A DNA stretch of 64,000 nt from Dendrolimus kikuchii (GCA_019925095.2 CM034410.1:16536436-16600435), one strand, 5' to 3'; shown: positions 9,171 to 20,230, numbered from the stretch's first letter. Made by a program: numbers and translations. The notes: generated by a model not told the origin, from the sequence alone.

Positions 9171-9466
9171 GTCATTAATCTTGTTTTGTCGGAATAGGTA
9201 TCAATATTTGAATCTACCAAGCCAAAACTAGATGGCACAGTACCCTTTTGGAACGCACTATTTTTTAAATTATTGTATTGTTACATGCCGATAAAATGAA
9301 TGCACACCTGGTTTATTACCTTTTTGACTTCTTTTGTTTACTTTGTGTTTAAAATTTGCAATTAGACAATAGCCTATTGTTATTGTACTTGTATATTACG
9401 GTTTCTCGGAAACTTCCGTTCACGCGGTCCTTTTTTGTTGTATTATACAGTTTAGTATAAAACCAT

Positions 9467-9759
9467 TTTTTATTTTTTTTGTTTTGAGGCGAGGGAAAAT
9501 GCTTAACCGATTTACGCACAAACTGGGTCGTTGCTAGGGGAACGACACGCGTCGGTCGGGGGCGATAACACTGCAGCAATAGTATGCTCTTGGCAGCGCT
9601 CCGTCCGCGATCGACGTCACAGAATAGTGTGGAAGACTCCGAGCGTTTCTGCACGGGCGAGTAACCCCAATACCCACTAAAAACCCCCTCCTCCCTGTCG
9701 GCCCTGCGCTTTGAATGTGTTGGAAAGGCTGAGATTTAGAACATAGTTACGCCCAGCCG
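9467..9759 (-). mobile_element. retroposon B copy, 15-bp TSD
   Basis: 293-bp minus-strand insertion with its T run at the left and the perfect duplication TTAGTATAAAACCAT at 9452-9466 and 9760-9774. Shares GGGAAAATGC and ACCCACTAAAA-CCCTCCTCCC with the other B copies. 5'-truncated relative to 4342-4821. Confidence 0.85.
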
Positions 9760-9917
9760 TTAGTATAAAACCATGCCCGAACTTCAGTCAAGCGACGATT
9801 ACGATACAAGCAAGACGTGTGTACATTCGAGAAGTTGTATAGTGACGGACTTTGCGCGTGTTATTGAATCGTGCAGTTTGTACTGGTTGTGTCCAATTGT
9901 ATTTGTACCTGTGTTAT

Positions 9918-10135
9918 ACCTTACCTTCACCCCGACACTCTCTTTCAGACCAACTCTCTTTCTTACTTCGGTATTAGGAACGCGGTCCGCGAGCGTCACT
10001 CCGCAGATTTTGCGCAGTGCTCGCATCTCGACCGCGTTTACTCTACTTCCATGCTCTCTCTTCCATACCCAACTCTCGCTTCCATACGTGAGCGTAGGTA
10101 CCAGCACCGCGCTGTGTATGGCAAGCTGGGCCTTC
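9918..10135 (-). pseudogene. internal RTE fragment lacking both ends
   Basis: Minus-strand translation contains VLVPTLTYGSESWVWKRE and MRALRKICGVTLADRV, then GLKESVGVKV, where it stops. The element's own 3' end is absent and no TSD is visible. A normal retroposition would keep the 3' end, so this looks like filler DNA copied into a break within the LTR. Confidence 0.65.
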
Positions 10136-10205
10136 TGTTTTTGTATAGTTCTAATAAATTCTATAGTAATTCCAACGGCATTTTTAATTCGAGTCCTGCA
10201 CTCTA

Positions 10206-10421
10206 CACTATTATACAAGTGTACTTTTGTTTTATTTGTATTAAAAAGTTCGATTTGATTACAAATTTCAGTAGCGAATAATAAATTTATGAGCATCTGT
10301 GAGTGTCAAGTTTCTTTAATTTCACTTTACGGGGAGTTTTTGGGACTTTTGTACACCTTTCAATACCACTTTCATGCTTTCCGTCTTTGGTAAACATGCA
10401 CCCTAGGTAAATCAACTTTTT
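10206..10421. other. unassigned DNA
   Basis: Short AT-rich spacer between LTR copy 2 and a FAM1 copy; nothing recognised. Confidence 0.4.
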
Positions 10422-10729
10422 TATTGCAGGAGATCAGCAGACAGGCAGACGGCCCACTGTATGGAAAGCGGTTACCATCGCCTATGGACATTTGCAACAC
10501 CAAAGAGTGCTACAAATGCGCTGCTGCTCTCTTAAGGGAGACTGGAACCTGGTCACTAATGCCAGAACACAACTCAAGGTTGTTATGGCGACATACTTTA
10601 GACGAGAGGTGGTAGCCATCCAGTCGGGCAAATGCCCTACCACCTGGCTGTGGGTTGTTAAGTCGCCTCTTACGACAGGCCGCCCCAACGCAGGAAATTC
10701 TGTATTCTTTCTCCGTTCCTGCACGGATG
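10422..10729 (-). mobile_element. FAM1 retroposon copy (minus)
   Basis: Full-length, from the tail TTTTTTATTGCAGGAG to the 5' end CGTTCCTGCACGGAT. One of the better preserved copies. Confidence 0.85.
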
Positions 10730-11403
10730 AAAAACGTTGAAATTTTTGATATTTTCAGTTAAATACTCTATAATGAACGTAATAGACATTTTTCGTCTGT
10801 ACGGAACTCTCCATAGCATTCAGCCGTTTTTCTATTAGGTATTAAGACAATTTTAGCTAAATTTTGAAGGGACTTTTTGGTATGCAGATCGTCTCTGTCA
10901 CAGCTAAATTAACTAACTAGCGAATTATAAAAGAAAAGGCACTTTTGTATTTTTATCTTAAATAAACGGCGATAATTTTTGAACCGTAAACAAATTTAAT
11001 GTACAGTCTTTTGTATATTATCAATTATAGCTATAATTATTTGTTTTTTGATCAAACAGTTGCTTTTAGTGATAAGACCACTTATTTTTCTATAATTAAC
11101 CATCTTGAACTGTATCTTTGTTGCGGACAGAATCACCCCCCTGACCTCTCCTCCGGAAATCCCGTACCCCACGCCCCGCTTACCGCGGATATGTAGCTCG
11201 CTCCGTTAGCTGCTAAGCGTCTGCATTTATGTAGTACCTTAGTAAGCACAGGGCGAGCCTCCGGCATCTTCTTCTGGTCATCAGTCGTTCAAATAAAGTT
11301 TCAGGACAAGTAATACACACAAGGAAGACTAAGAAGACCAGAAAGATCAAGAAGCATTCGGAAGACTCTACAGTAGTCATGGGAAAAATCACTCACCGAG
11401 AAG
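10730..11403. other. unassigned DNA downstream of the BEL remnant
   Basis: The 3' LTR of the minus-strand BEL element would be expected here or just to the right, but I find no similarity to 17130-17930. CAAATAAAG at 11289 could be a polyadenylation signal of unknown owner. No supported frame. Confidence 0.35.
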
Positions 11404-11452
11404 AAAAGAGTGATATATATCTTTTTGATACAAAGATATATATCACTCTTTT
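11404..11452. repeat. perfect 21-bp-arm hairpin
   Basis: Perfect inverted repeat, 11404-11424 against 11432-11452, with a 7-nt loop. The arms contain GAGTGATATATATC. It may be a recent inverted duplication or the centre of a foldback. No matching copy was seen elsewhere in the window. Confidence 0.75.
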
Positions 11453-11616
11453 TTGCCACTTATCACCAAGCTCTTGGAACCCGGTTAGTATTGCAATTGG
11501 GTGGATATCTCAAATGCGCGCGCGATGCGTGAATGTTTTTACGACGGATCGATTCAGACTGATCGTTGAGACGCGGAAGTGCGGGGTAAATTACTTTTTC
11601 GGGGAATCATCGTTCG

Positions 11617-12080
11617 TTACGCGGTGGCGTGAACATCCTGGGGCCCGGGGAAAAGGTGACGGCTCCCATTTATAGTGCTGACTAAGTGCTGTTGTCGTCG
11701 AGGGGAAGGCCTCATGGGAATGTGCGGGTACTGCCTTAAGTGGGCGAGACATAACGAAAATGACAAAAGGTTAGGACTTTGAAGTCTGTAGGGTCTGAAG
11801 ACATTGCGTAGAGTACTTGAGGAGTTAATTACGGAATCAATCCGGGCAAAATCCGTGGACACTTGACTAAACACCGGTTGTGGGCTGACTCGATCAGCCG
11901 GTAGAGTAATTGCATAAAAGGGGGATTCGGCTGCCTCGTGCAGACCGCCTAAAACAGGAGCTGAGGGCGGATTTAAAGACACGGTGATCTGCTGTGTGGC
12001 TCGCCTGTCCAGAATAAAATCCAGTATTGGCCTTGACGGAGTAGTGTACGTGTATGTGCTGATTTCTTGCGCCGACATAG
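11617..12080 (-). pseudogene. BEL/Pao integrase, C-terminal remnant
   Basis: Minus frame 11617-12078 retains NPPSAPVLGGLHEAAESP, equivalent to the PPNAPHFGGLWEA block of BEL/Pao integrases, and DFARIDSVINS, equivalent to the Q-I-E-x-x-L-N-S-R-P block, with altered ends. Integrase inserts the cDNA of the retrotransposon. Frameshifts disrupt both flanks. It continues the pol region on its right after a scrambled stretch (11840-12930). Left of about 11600 the homology fades, so the 3' end of the element is missing. Confidence 0.6.
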
Positions 12081-12930
12081 TTTGCAGTGTAATCAGTGTG
12101 GAAATGATCTAGGGATTAGGCGCCGACTAAGGGGGCTTTGAACTGCCGTAAGATGAGCGTCCGTAGAAAGCTGTGTGTCAGCCTCTAAGGGCACTGAGTT
12201 GGTGGCAAGACGCCCGAAAACTCTAAAGAAGACCATCCTTGAGAAAGGGCGAGATTGCGTTGTATTCGCACTGTACATAATTTGTTATGTTCCGGCAAAA
12301 TCGGTGGATGTCTTCAGCGAACATATTTTGTTGGACTGACTCGATCACCCAGTGTAAGAGCGCTTTCTTACGGGGATTCGTCTACGGTCGATGGGACCAA
12401 CAGCGTGCGAGAGTGAGAAGATACCAAGACAATTGTGTCGCAAAACAGTTTAAATACAGTGCGGTTGACGCCTACAAGTGTGTGGTAAGGTAGCTGAATC
12501 TCGGGTGGCAGTGTATAGTCCGGAAATGATCTAGAATCAGGAACCGCGATGTGAGCTTGCACTCGGTAAGATGAGGGGATGTTGTGTGTCATATCTAAGG
12601 GCTGAGTTGGACAAGCGCCCTCCTACTCTAAGAAGACCATCCTTGAGAAAGGGCGAGAGGCGTTGTATTCGCACTGTACATAATTTGTTAGTTTGCAGTC
12701 GGTGGATGTCTTCAGCGAACATATTTTGTTGGACTGAGCGTACCAGTGTAAGAGCGCTTTCTTACGTTCGTCTACGGTAATGGGACCAACGATGCGAGAG
12801 TGAGAAGATACCAAGCAATTGTGTGCAAAACGTTTAATACATGCGGTTACGCCTACAAGTGTGTCTAAGGAGCTGAATCTCGTGAGTAAATCCGTGTCTA
12901 GATCAGGAACCGCGATGTGAGCTACCATTT
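11840..12930 (-). repeat. three error-rich passes of one integrase segment
   Basis: About 400 bp recurs three times head to tail (roughly 11845-12300, 12300-12700, 12700-12930). Markers are GTGGATGTCTTCAGCGAACA (12306, 12704), GAAGACCATCCTTGAGAAAG (12228, 12632) and CAGGAACCGCGATGTGAGCT (12538, 12903). The passes differ mainly by small insertions and deletions, unlike ordinary substitution decay. The minus frames encode the linker and zinc-binding start of the BEL integrase (RIQRLSPFLKDGLLRVGGRL in pass 2). Either a local tandem duplication with heavy decay or uncorrected long reads joined in assembly. Confidence 0.6.
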
Positions 12931-14755
12931 TTCTGGGTTTTAGACCAGGCAGTACGTGATGACCCAAAGCAGGGGGCATCGTGGGCCAGGTATCAGGTGG
13001 GGCCTTGAGCCAAGTAGGCGACCACCATAGGTCATAGGCTAAGAGTTCCTGTGCTGATATTCCCCTGCTAGCACAGTCGGCAGGGTTAAGAGCTGAGGGT
13101 ACATGTCTCCAAGTAGGGTTACATGGATTGGCTGCAATGGCAGAGACTCGATTGGCCTCAAAGACCTGTAGGGATTGAGAAGGAGTTTTAAGCCAGGCGA
13201 GTACGATAGTACTGTCTGACCAACAAAAGTGTTGCTGAATGGTAATGTGGGCAGAAAGTTGAACAGAGACGCGAGAAATGAGCAGCGAAGTGAGGTGTGC
13301 AGCTGAAAGTTCCAGCTTTGGTATAGTCTGTCGGGTTTTAATGGGGGCTACCTTGGATTTAGAAACAAGTAGTCTGACGTGTACCTGACCCGTGATATTC
13401 GTTTCATGAAGATAGACTGCGGCTGCATATCCGGATTCGGATGCATCGGCAAAACCGTGTAGGGTGTAGGTGGAATCTTTGCTGGTGCAAATTGTTCTGG
13501 GGAGTCGAAGAGCAGAGAGTAGAGGTAAGTCTTCAAAAATGTGCTGAAATTGAAATGTGACATCATTGGGAGCCGATTCATCCCAGTCTAACTTTAGAGT
13601 CCATAGGTGCTGAATGAGCAGTTTTGCGCGGAAAATAACTGGGCTGATCCATCCACTAGGATCGTATAAACGAGCGATGGTACTGAGTATTGACCTTTTG
13701 GTAAATTTTTCCAGTGTAGGTACCGAAATGTGATATGTAAATTCGTCCGTTTGGGGTATCCATTGCATACCAAGTACCTTGATTGCATTGGAGTCGGGTA
13801 CAACATCAAAATCCTTGGGTATGTCACATTGATCATCCGGGAAGCGTTCTAAAAGCTGACGAGAGTTTGAGGTCCACTTTCGCAAATGAAATCCCCCTAG
13901 GGCTAGTAACTCAATGAGTTCAGTCTGCAGAGCTATTGCCTTGTCAACTGAATCATGCCCAGTCAGAATGTCATCCACGAATATGGAGTGCGTAAGAACC
14001 TGTGCAGCCTGGGGAAAACGGTGACCTTCATCAGTGACCAGCTGTATAATAGATCGATTGGCGAGGAAGGGGCTGGGTCGTAGGCCATACGTGACAGTGG
14101 ACAGGGCGTAAGTGAGCAGAGGTTGATCTGGAGAAGAGCGCCATAGAATGAGTTGGAACCGTCTGTGGTCTGGGTGAACTAGTATATTTCTAAACATCAT
14201 CTGGATGTCTGTACTAAAGACCACTTTGTGAGTACGAAAATTTAGAATGATGTCAGTAATATCACGTTGGAGCGGTGGGCCAGTGTGCAGACAGTCATTA
14301 AGACTGACACCATTAGAGCTCTTACAGCTGCCATCAAAAACCGTGCGAAGTTTTTCAGAGTTGGCTTTGAAGATGCCATGATGCGGGACGTAAAAATGGT
14401 CTTTTCCTTTGAATGTGCTGGGGTGACAAAGAGCCATGTGGCCCATGTCAATGTATTCCTTCATGAAGTCGATATATTTTGAGCGGAGGGTAGGATCTCT
14501 TTGGAGTTTGCGCTCCAAATTAAGGAATCGTCGTAGTGCAATAGCGTGGGTTGCACCGAGCTTAGGTGCCTTTGTAAGAAAGGGAAGGGATACTATGTAT
14601 CGCCCTGTGGGATCACGTGTGGTGGTAGAACGAAAGTTCTCCTCACACTCGTCAGAGGTTGAGTTGTCCTTTGATTGCACTTCTTCGACTTCCCAGAATC
14701 TCTCCAGAGCGGAGTGTAATTTCTTTATTTGAGTGTTGGGGTTGTAAACAGTCAA
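12623..14755 (-). pseudogene. BEL/Pao pol: reverse transcriptase and RNase H
   Basis: Longest real coding segment (710 codons, minus). Reverse transcriptase lies at about residues 120-300: FSTDIQMMF (motif A, D183), YGLRPSPFLA (motif B, 223-232) and SIFVDDIL (motif C, aspartates 261-262). RNase H follows: D437 in FADAS, E482 in PKLELSAA, D514 in CWSDST and D560 in NPADCASRG, so the four acidic residues are present. The last 60 or so codons run into the scrambled integrase and lose sense. It copies element RNA into DNA in the virus-like particle. The frame is shifted against protease at 14700-14755, so the original gag-pol frame is broken. BEL/Pao is supported by the DUF1758-type protease and DUF1759-type gag upstream. 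Confidence 0.9.
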
Positions 14756-15398
14756 TATTTACTAGTGCTGAATTAACTTGAGGCTCAGGCTTTGTGTAGT
14801 TTGGATTGATAGGACCTAAAAGAGCGAAATTGAAGATCGTGCCGAAGGCTATTGGCCTGCCGGGGCCCAAAAAAATTTTGTTACCATCCAAAATTTGGCC
14901 CAAGACATCAGAACCCATAATCAAGTCAATAGCGGCTGGAAAACGATAAGACGAGTCTGCTAGGGGAAGCTGTGTCGAGTCGAGGAGTGGAACAACGTCA
15001 GGTAACATTGTTAATGGTAAAAGACCTGTCAAATCTGGTAGAATGTATGCCTTTGCGCTAATTACTGGGACTTCGGTGTGAATAGGGCGGAATGTGATGG
15101 TAGTTGAAGAACTAGAGTTTTGAGTCTGCTGATTACCGACTCCTGTAATTTTTAGTTCTGTGTGCTCGACAGGCAAACGTAATTTTTGTGTCATAGTTTT
15201 AGTTAACAAGGTTAGCATGGAACCGCTGTCTAATAATGCTCTTGCCTTATGAAATTCTCCAGCGTTGTCTGCTAGTTCTAGGGACACAGTGGGTAATAAA
15301 ACTGGTGGATCGTGTACTGTAATGTGCTGAGTATGTGCTGAAATATGACTGTCATTTTGGTTAGCTTTATCAGAGGAAGTAACAGGGCTGCCGGGCAA
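14652..15398 (-). pseudogene. BEL/Pao aspartic protease (DUF1758-type)
   Basis: Minus-strand segment upstream of reverse transcriptase. ARALLDSGSMLTLLTK (about residues 52-67) carries the D-S-G active-site triad, followed by LKITGVG and IDLIMGSDVLGQI, the second signature of retroelement aspartic proteases. It would cut the gag-pol polyprotein. It shares the frame of the zinc-knuckle gag segment (15543-16115), separated by one TGA at 15551-15553, and lies in a different frame from reverse transcriptase. I read these as breaks in one original polyprotein. Confidence 0.85.
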
Positions 15399-15542
15399 GT
15401 GATTATTATGATAAACTTTATTATCATAGTGCTGAGTATGAAACTGGGATTTATTTTGTTTACGTGATGTAGTGGATGGTGTATATTGTAGCGATGGTAT
15501 GGGTGGGTGTAGTGTAGTATTGTGTAAGTGAGTGGCAGGTAG

Positions 15543-16190
15543 TCATTGTTGTGAATTAATAGGTGAATTACGACGAGAAGAGTTTCTTGATTCCGTGGTT
15601 GGGCGGGTGTGTTCTTGTCCTCTTAGTTGTGGGGGCAAGAGGTGAGAATTGTCATATGTGGGTGATTCAAAGCCACTGCGATGTAAGGTGGTATGGTGTT
15701 TCTCGCTATCACATTCTCTACACCGTCCTGTGGATCTGCACTCGTCAGAGTAATGGGGTCCTAGACACTTACGGCACCGTTCATGAGCTTGGATAAAATC
15801 CCAGCGCCCTTGCGTAGGCTGTCTTAGGTATTCACCGCAGTTCAGCAACCTGTGTCCTCTAACGTGACACCAAGGGCAGTAATAATTATTGGTCGGTGCT
15901 GGTGGGTGGGCGGAATCTTGTGCTATGGGCTCGAAATATTGTGTAGACTGTGGGTATCCTTGAGCGTACTGTACAGGGTACGCTTGACTTTGTAGAGGAT
16001 ATGCAGGGCGCGTTAAAGGTGGGCGGACGGAAGTAGTGGGGCTGAAAACGAACGTGCCGAATTTCTGGTCTGGGTGCAGAAGCGCGTGGTTGGTACCGTG
16101 CTGAGGGAGAAGCACGTTCAGTTTGTCTGTATGTCGGGCTGAGGGGAGGGGGGGGGTGGGTTATATGTCTCAGTTTCTGTGCAACGTGCA
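15543..16190 (-). pseudogene. BEL/Pao gag, zinc-knuckle part
   Basis: Minus strand, C-terminal half of gag. A proline/tyrosine-rich stretch precedes YYCPWCHVRGHRLLNC, a CX2CX4HX4C zinc knuckle that binds the element RNA, then a second looser one (CRKCLGPHYSDEC) and a third Cys/His cluster (CRECDSEKHHTTLH). Several zinc knuckles in series are usual for BEL/Pao gag. The frame connecting it to the N-terminal half is shifted near the G run at 16142-16150 on the plus strand, a site where either mutation or sequencing error is plausible. The minus frame 15886-16191 covers the bridge. Confidence 0.85.
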
Positions 16191-17029
16191 TGGTCTTCTA
16201 AGAATGTGATTACATCCTTTAAGGTGGGCAGAGTGTCTGAAGACCCATGCGTTCGTTCAAATAATGTGCGAAGCTCGCCCTTTAACTTCCGCACTACTAT
16301 TGACACTAGGACGTAGTCTGAGTCATGTAGTGGTAAGTTTAGGTTTTTAAGCGCCGATTGGGTTGAAATAAGAGGGGCTAAAAATAACTGTCTGATTTGT
16401 GAGCGGGTGGTGATGTGGGGTAACTCTAGTATCATATCTATAAACCTATCAATGAGAACTCGGCGATTTTCGTAGCGATTGGCAAGTGTTGTCATCGCTA
16501 CATCGTAGTTCTCATCGGTAACCTTGAGGTGTGATACCATACTGAGAGCTTCTCCGGAGAGGCAAGAAAATAAATAGTGTAATTTAACTGCACCTGACAA
16601 ATTACCGGCAGTGTCCGTAAGGCTTTTGAAAATAGTTATGAAAGATGGCCAATCCTCAAGCTTGGAAGAAAATTTGGGTAGATCTATTTTGGGCAGAACA
16701 GTAGACGTGGAGAATGTGGGCGAGCTTGGTTTGATGCTTGAGCTGATGGTGATGTTTGCCACCAAAATTTTTTCATATGCTTCTATAGCCGAGGTGTAGT
16801 AGTCAAAGTACCATTTTTCCACTTTGTCGTCAAGGTCTTTAGAGTCCAAGATCTCATAATATACTGTATCCAACTTGCCCTTTATATCGTCCAATTTTGT
16901 AAAGCGCCCTATGAAATCGTTTACACTATACTTTTTGTCTCCTTTTAATATAAGGTTAGCTATCTCTAATAGGAAAGTTATGTACTTATGGGTTTGCATA
17001 AAGATGGCAGATTGCGATTTGGTAGGCAT
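16118..17029 (-). pseudogene. BEL/Pao gag, N-terminal part (DUF1759-type)
   Basis: 303 codons on the minus strand; the ATG at 17027-17029 gives MPTKSQSAIFMQ and I take it as the gag start. LPKIDLPKFSSKLEDWPSFI and GEALSMVSHLKVTDENY are the hallmark of the DUF1759 capsid-like domain of BEL/Pao gag, followed by NRRVLIDRFIDMILELP. It builds the virus-like particle. The frame ends in PPPPSPQPDIQTN after a shift at the homopolymer near 16145; the remainder of gag continues in another frame. Confidence 0.9.
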
Positions 17030-17077
17030 GACGATGAGAAGTGCACAATAAGAAAAGGAAAAGCAAACGAAAAAAAA

Positions 17078-17132
<55 letters not shown>

Positions 17133-17930
17133 AATGCTAATAAAGAACACGCAAGAAAGCAGCCAGAGAAACGTAAGAAATACGAAATAAATAAAAATGA
17201 TTAGGAAAAAAAATATATATCAAACTGTCGTGTGCGCTGAGTCTTAATAAACACGAAGCTATATATAAGCTATAAAAGTTGCACGGCAAGCTAACCACAC
17301 CGAGTGAAACGAATATAATATTCAATATTATTATATCGATCCGATATCACGTTTAGTGCAAGTATTCGAGAATAGGTGTGCTGAATAAAGTACAGAATAC
17401 GTACTCGAGGTTATATTAACCTACCTACGTACCAAAAAATAGTTATCGTGTAGCAATTTGCGTAATTATCTGAGGAATGTGGAATGGGTATTCAAATATA
17501 TAAGGGCAGAAGTAATATGTTTATAAGAAAACAAAAAAGAAAAAACAAGGGCAGAAAACGGGTAAATGGGCAGATTGATAATGATTGTTTATTTAACTTT
17601 TTACTCTTCGCGTCGGATATATATCTTTTGAGTTAATCACTCAGGAATTCACACCGCTACTCTACAGCCAACGGACTCTCAGCGTATCTACGTGGATATT
17701 GTGATTAGTGCCACTCGTATTGATCGGTGTAATCGATACAATTAGTGCTATCTACGTTCAGTGTAACGTCCGGGGCTAGTGCTAAGTTGTGTTGGTTAAA
17801 CTCGAACGTGCCGTTTGATACAGTTGTGCTGATCGCACCTGTTGCTGTTGTAGCGCCTATAAATAAATTCAGTCAATTTGCTAAGGGGTGTTTCGTTTAG
17901 GGCGACCTCTGCGCCCGCACGCCCAACAAT
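17030..17930 (-). mobile_element. BEL leader and probable 5' LTR
   Basis: DNA upstream of gag on the minus strand. The upstream boundary is likely at 17930, where the minus strand reads TGTTGGGCGTGCGGGCGCAG, a TG start. I could not fix the inner LTR edge or a primer-binding site because no second LTR is available to align. A TATA-like TATATATAAGC and AATAAA-like signals occur. A long T run (about 17090-17129) lies in the leader. Confidence 0.45.
17090..17129. repeat. poly-T run
   Basis: About 40 T, preceded by a run of A at 17071-17081. Could be a mononucleotide expansion or the tail of a tiny retroposon; no body is visible. Confidence 0.7.
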
Positions 17931-18767
17931 CTTAATGTTATACAATAAAGTATACTCTATTTATTTTTTAATAGCAATTCCGCTAGACGTTATCCTACCC
18001 TGAAAACATTAAAATCTAAGATCCGATTCCAACGCCACCTAGCGGGTCTAATTGTGAATCTAAACCATCCCGACAACCACTCAAACACTAATCTTTTAGA
18101 CTTTGGGTTACATTATTGAAATTTTAGCAAGAATTCCTAATTTTTTTAATTAAAAAAAATTTACTATATTTGGAGAAATTGCTGTTAGGTACCAAGGTGC
18201 CGTGGTATTTCAGATACTCCAAGGAAACTCCGGATTTTAAATTCAACAATATTATATTTTAGGTAAATTTACATTGCAGATTTTTATAATTGACTTATTA
18301 TAGAGCACATTTTTCACAACGTATTAAAAACATATTTATAATTTTTCTCTATCTCGCCAGCAATGACGAAATAGAGGTTTTATACGAGTTTAACAATATT
18401 AATCTGCAATTAGGTAGCATCATAATGTTGAAAGAATTGTTGAAATGAGTCAATTAGTTTCTGAGTTTATTCGTTGTAAACATTCGAAAATACAAATCTT
18501 TCCTCTAATATTAAGTACAGATTAATTTTTCCATACAAATAATCTTTCATGATTTAATAAAGCTTTTAATTAAGTTCGTTTCGGTTAATACCCAAGATTT
18601 AAATATGTTAAATATACCAAAAATTTAATTATAATTCCATCTCTAGCAAAATACGTCGATTGCACAAAAAAGTGTTAGTTCTTCAACATTACCTTGTCGG
18701 AGACAATATGTAGTGTCATTTTCAAAAATTGACTAATTTTTGATCTACTTTCTATATTTTTTATTAT
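17931..18767. other. mostly unassigned; Helitron family 3 remnant at 17985-18108
   Basis: 17985-18108 matches the minus-strand Helitron family 3 at 19349 (ATCC-AGCGCCACCTA, CCATCC-GACAACCACTCAAAC). The rest is AT-rich and holds no frame or repeat that I recognise. Confidence 0.45.
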
Positions 18768-19066
18768 TACATGAGTTCAGCAGACAGGCAGACGGCCCAC
18801 TTGATGGCAAACGGTTACCATCGCCTCTGCACATTTGCAACACCAAAGTTGCTACAAATGCGCTGCTGCTCTCTTAAGGGATACTGGAACCTGATCACTA
18901 ATGCCGGAACGCAACTCAAGGTTGTTATAGCGACATACTTTAGATCAGGGGTGGTAGCCATCCAGTCAGGCAAATGCCGTACCACCTGGCTGTGGGTTGT
19001 TTTGTCGCCAACGACAGGCCTCCCCAACGCAGGAAATTGTATTCTTTCTCCGTTCCTGCACGGATA
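18768..19066 (-). mobile_element. FAM1 retroposon copy (minus)
   Basis: Near full-length, with TTACATGAGTTCAGCAGACA at its 3' end (tail shortened to TTATTATTACATG) and CGTTCCTGCACGGATAAAA at its 5' end. Carries a few deletions. Confidence 0.8.
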
Positions 19067-19348
19067 AAAGTCTATAGTGTACAAATGAACTGAAGTGTTG
19101 TGTAGAAATATGTAAGTCGTGATTGACTGAAAAGAATCTCTTGAAAAACCTGAAGGGTGATTGAAATGATGACGTAATGTTGAATTTATAAGTGGCGGTT
19201 TAGTAAACATCTGTAAAACAGAAGTAAAGTAGAATATCTGAGACGGTTCAGATCATGAAAGCCTAGCGAGTAGACATTTTTCTTCGCACATTTGATTTAC
19301 ATTCTAATATGTGATGATATTGCAGCCAGATTACTGTATTGTATTAAA
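19067..19348. other. unassigned DNA
   Basis: Spacer between FAM1 and a Helitron. No supported feature. Confidence 0.4.
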
Positions 19349-19650
19349 AAACTAGCGGACCCGGCAGACGTTGTCCTGCTCTGAAAAAAAATCTAGGACC
19401 CGATCCCAGCGCCACCTACCGGTTTCAATTGTAGATTTAAACCATCCGGGGACCCACTCAAACACACAAAAACAGAATCACGAAAATCCGTCCAGGTGAT
19501 TAGGAGGATTCTAGAACCCGATCTCAGCGGGTTTGGTTCTAAGCTACCTCTTCTGGTTCTAAGCTACCTCTCCACCAATTTTCAGCCAAATCGGTACTGA
19601 TTTATAAACAGTGTAACTAACACGACTTTCTTTTATATATACAATATTCT
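19349..19650 (-). mobile_element. Helitron family 3
   Basis: On the minus strand it ends in CCGGGTCCGCTAGT (plus: ACTAGCGGACCCGG) and contains GCAGGACAACGTCTGC and ATTTGGCTGAAAATTGGTGG. Copies and pieces also lie at 17985, 40440, 42908 (plus) and 57812. A CTAG|T end and AT target fit Helitrons. No gene inside. Confidence 0.65.
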
Positions 19651-19667
19651 AAAAAATTATATCCTTC

Positions 19668-20230
19668 CAGGAACGGTGTTATAAAGCCTGATCTTCTTCT
19701 TCTGCGAACGGGCGGTTTCCGCAACTCGACGACAAAGCGCCTATTTTGCGTGCGAGGGTGGATGAGGGTTTACTCCATCCAGCCCAGCTCCTCCAGGAAG
19801 TCCACCAGCTTCTTGACGTTACTGAAGACTTCTCGGAGGCTACCTGGGGCGTCCAGATACTTCGCCCTGTATTGGGCCACCTCTCCGCATTCAAGCAGGA
19901 CATGGGCGGCTGTTTCTTCTTCCTCCAAGCATGCTCTGCACAGGGGGCTGTCAGTGACACCTATATTAAAAAGATGTCTGTTAAAATTGCCATGTCCAGT
20001 GGCTGCACTAATAACTAGCCTCAGCCGGGACCGACTGAGCTTTAAGATATTCCTGGAAAAATGCAGGTTTAGCCGAGGCATTGCCAGCTTGGCTTGCTTG
20101 CAATCCTCCAGGTTGTCCCAAAGTAAAGCCAAAATAAAGCCTGATATTTTTGGTGAAGGTACACGGGCCAACCGAATTGCTACAATATTTCTACATGCGT
20201 TCATTACATTTTGTATTAAATGAACATCGT
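19668..20230 (-). pseudogene. RNase-H-type LINE, C-terminal remnant
   Basis: The minus frame 19770-20204 contains LSRSRLRLVISAATGHGNFN, LFNIGVTDSPLCRACLEEEE and TAAHVLLECGEVAQYRAKYL. A C-x2-C plus H-x4-C cluster after HL-x-x-x-G is the usual tail of R1/LOA/I-group LINE polyproteins, just past the RNase H domain. The start is truncated and the last codons are shifted. Which clade cannot be settled from this tail alone. Confidence 0.6.

Larger units (their letters stand above)
9279..10205 (+). mobile_element. LTR copy 2 with two insertions
   Basis: Begins TGTTACATGCCG, matching the start of the copy at 40982, and ends CTAATAAATTCTATAGTAAT...GAGTCCTGCACTC. The terminal GTAACA is missing. Inside are retroposon B (9467-9759, 15-bp TSD at the TATA-like AGTATAAAACC of the LTR) and an internal RTE piece (9918-10135). 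Without them the LTR is about 400 bp. Frames crossing it (9773-10258 plus, 9799-10296 minus) are composites. Confidence 0.65.

Noticed and set aside
9773..10296. 161- and 165-codon frames over LTR copy 2
   Set aside because: Composite of LTR, RTE filler and flank; only the RTE part (minus) is meaningful.
11404..11452. Transcription terminator hairpin
   Set aside because: Rho-independent terminators do not apply to an animal nuclear genome, and no gene ends here.
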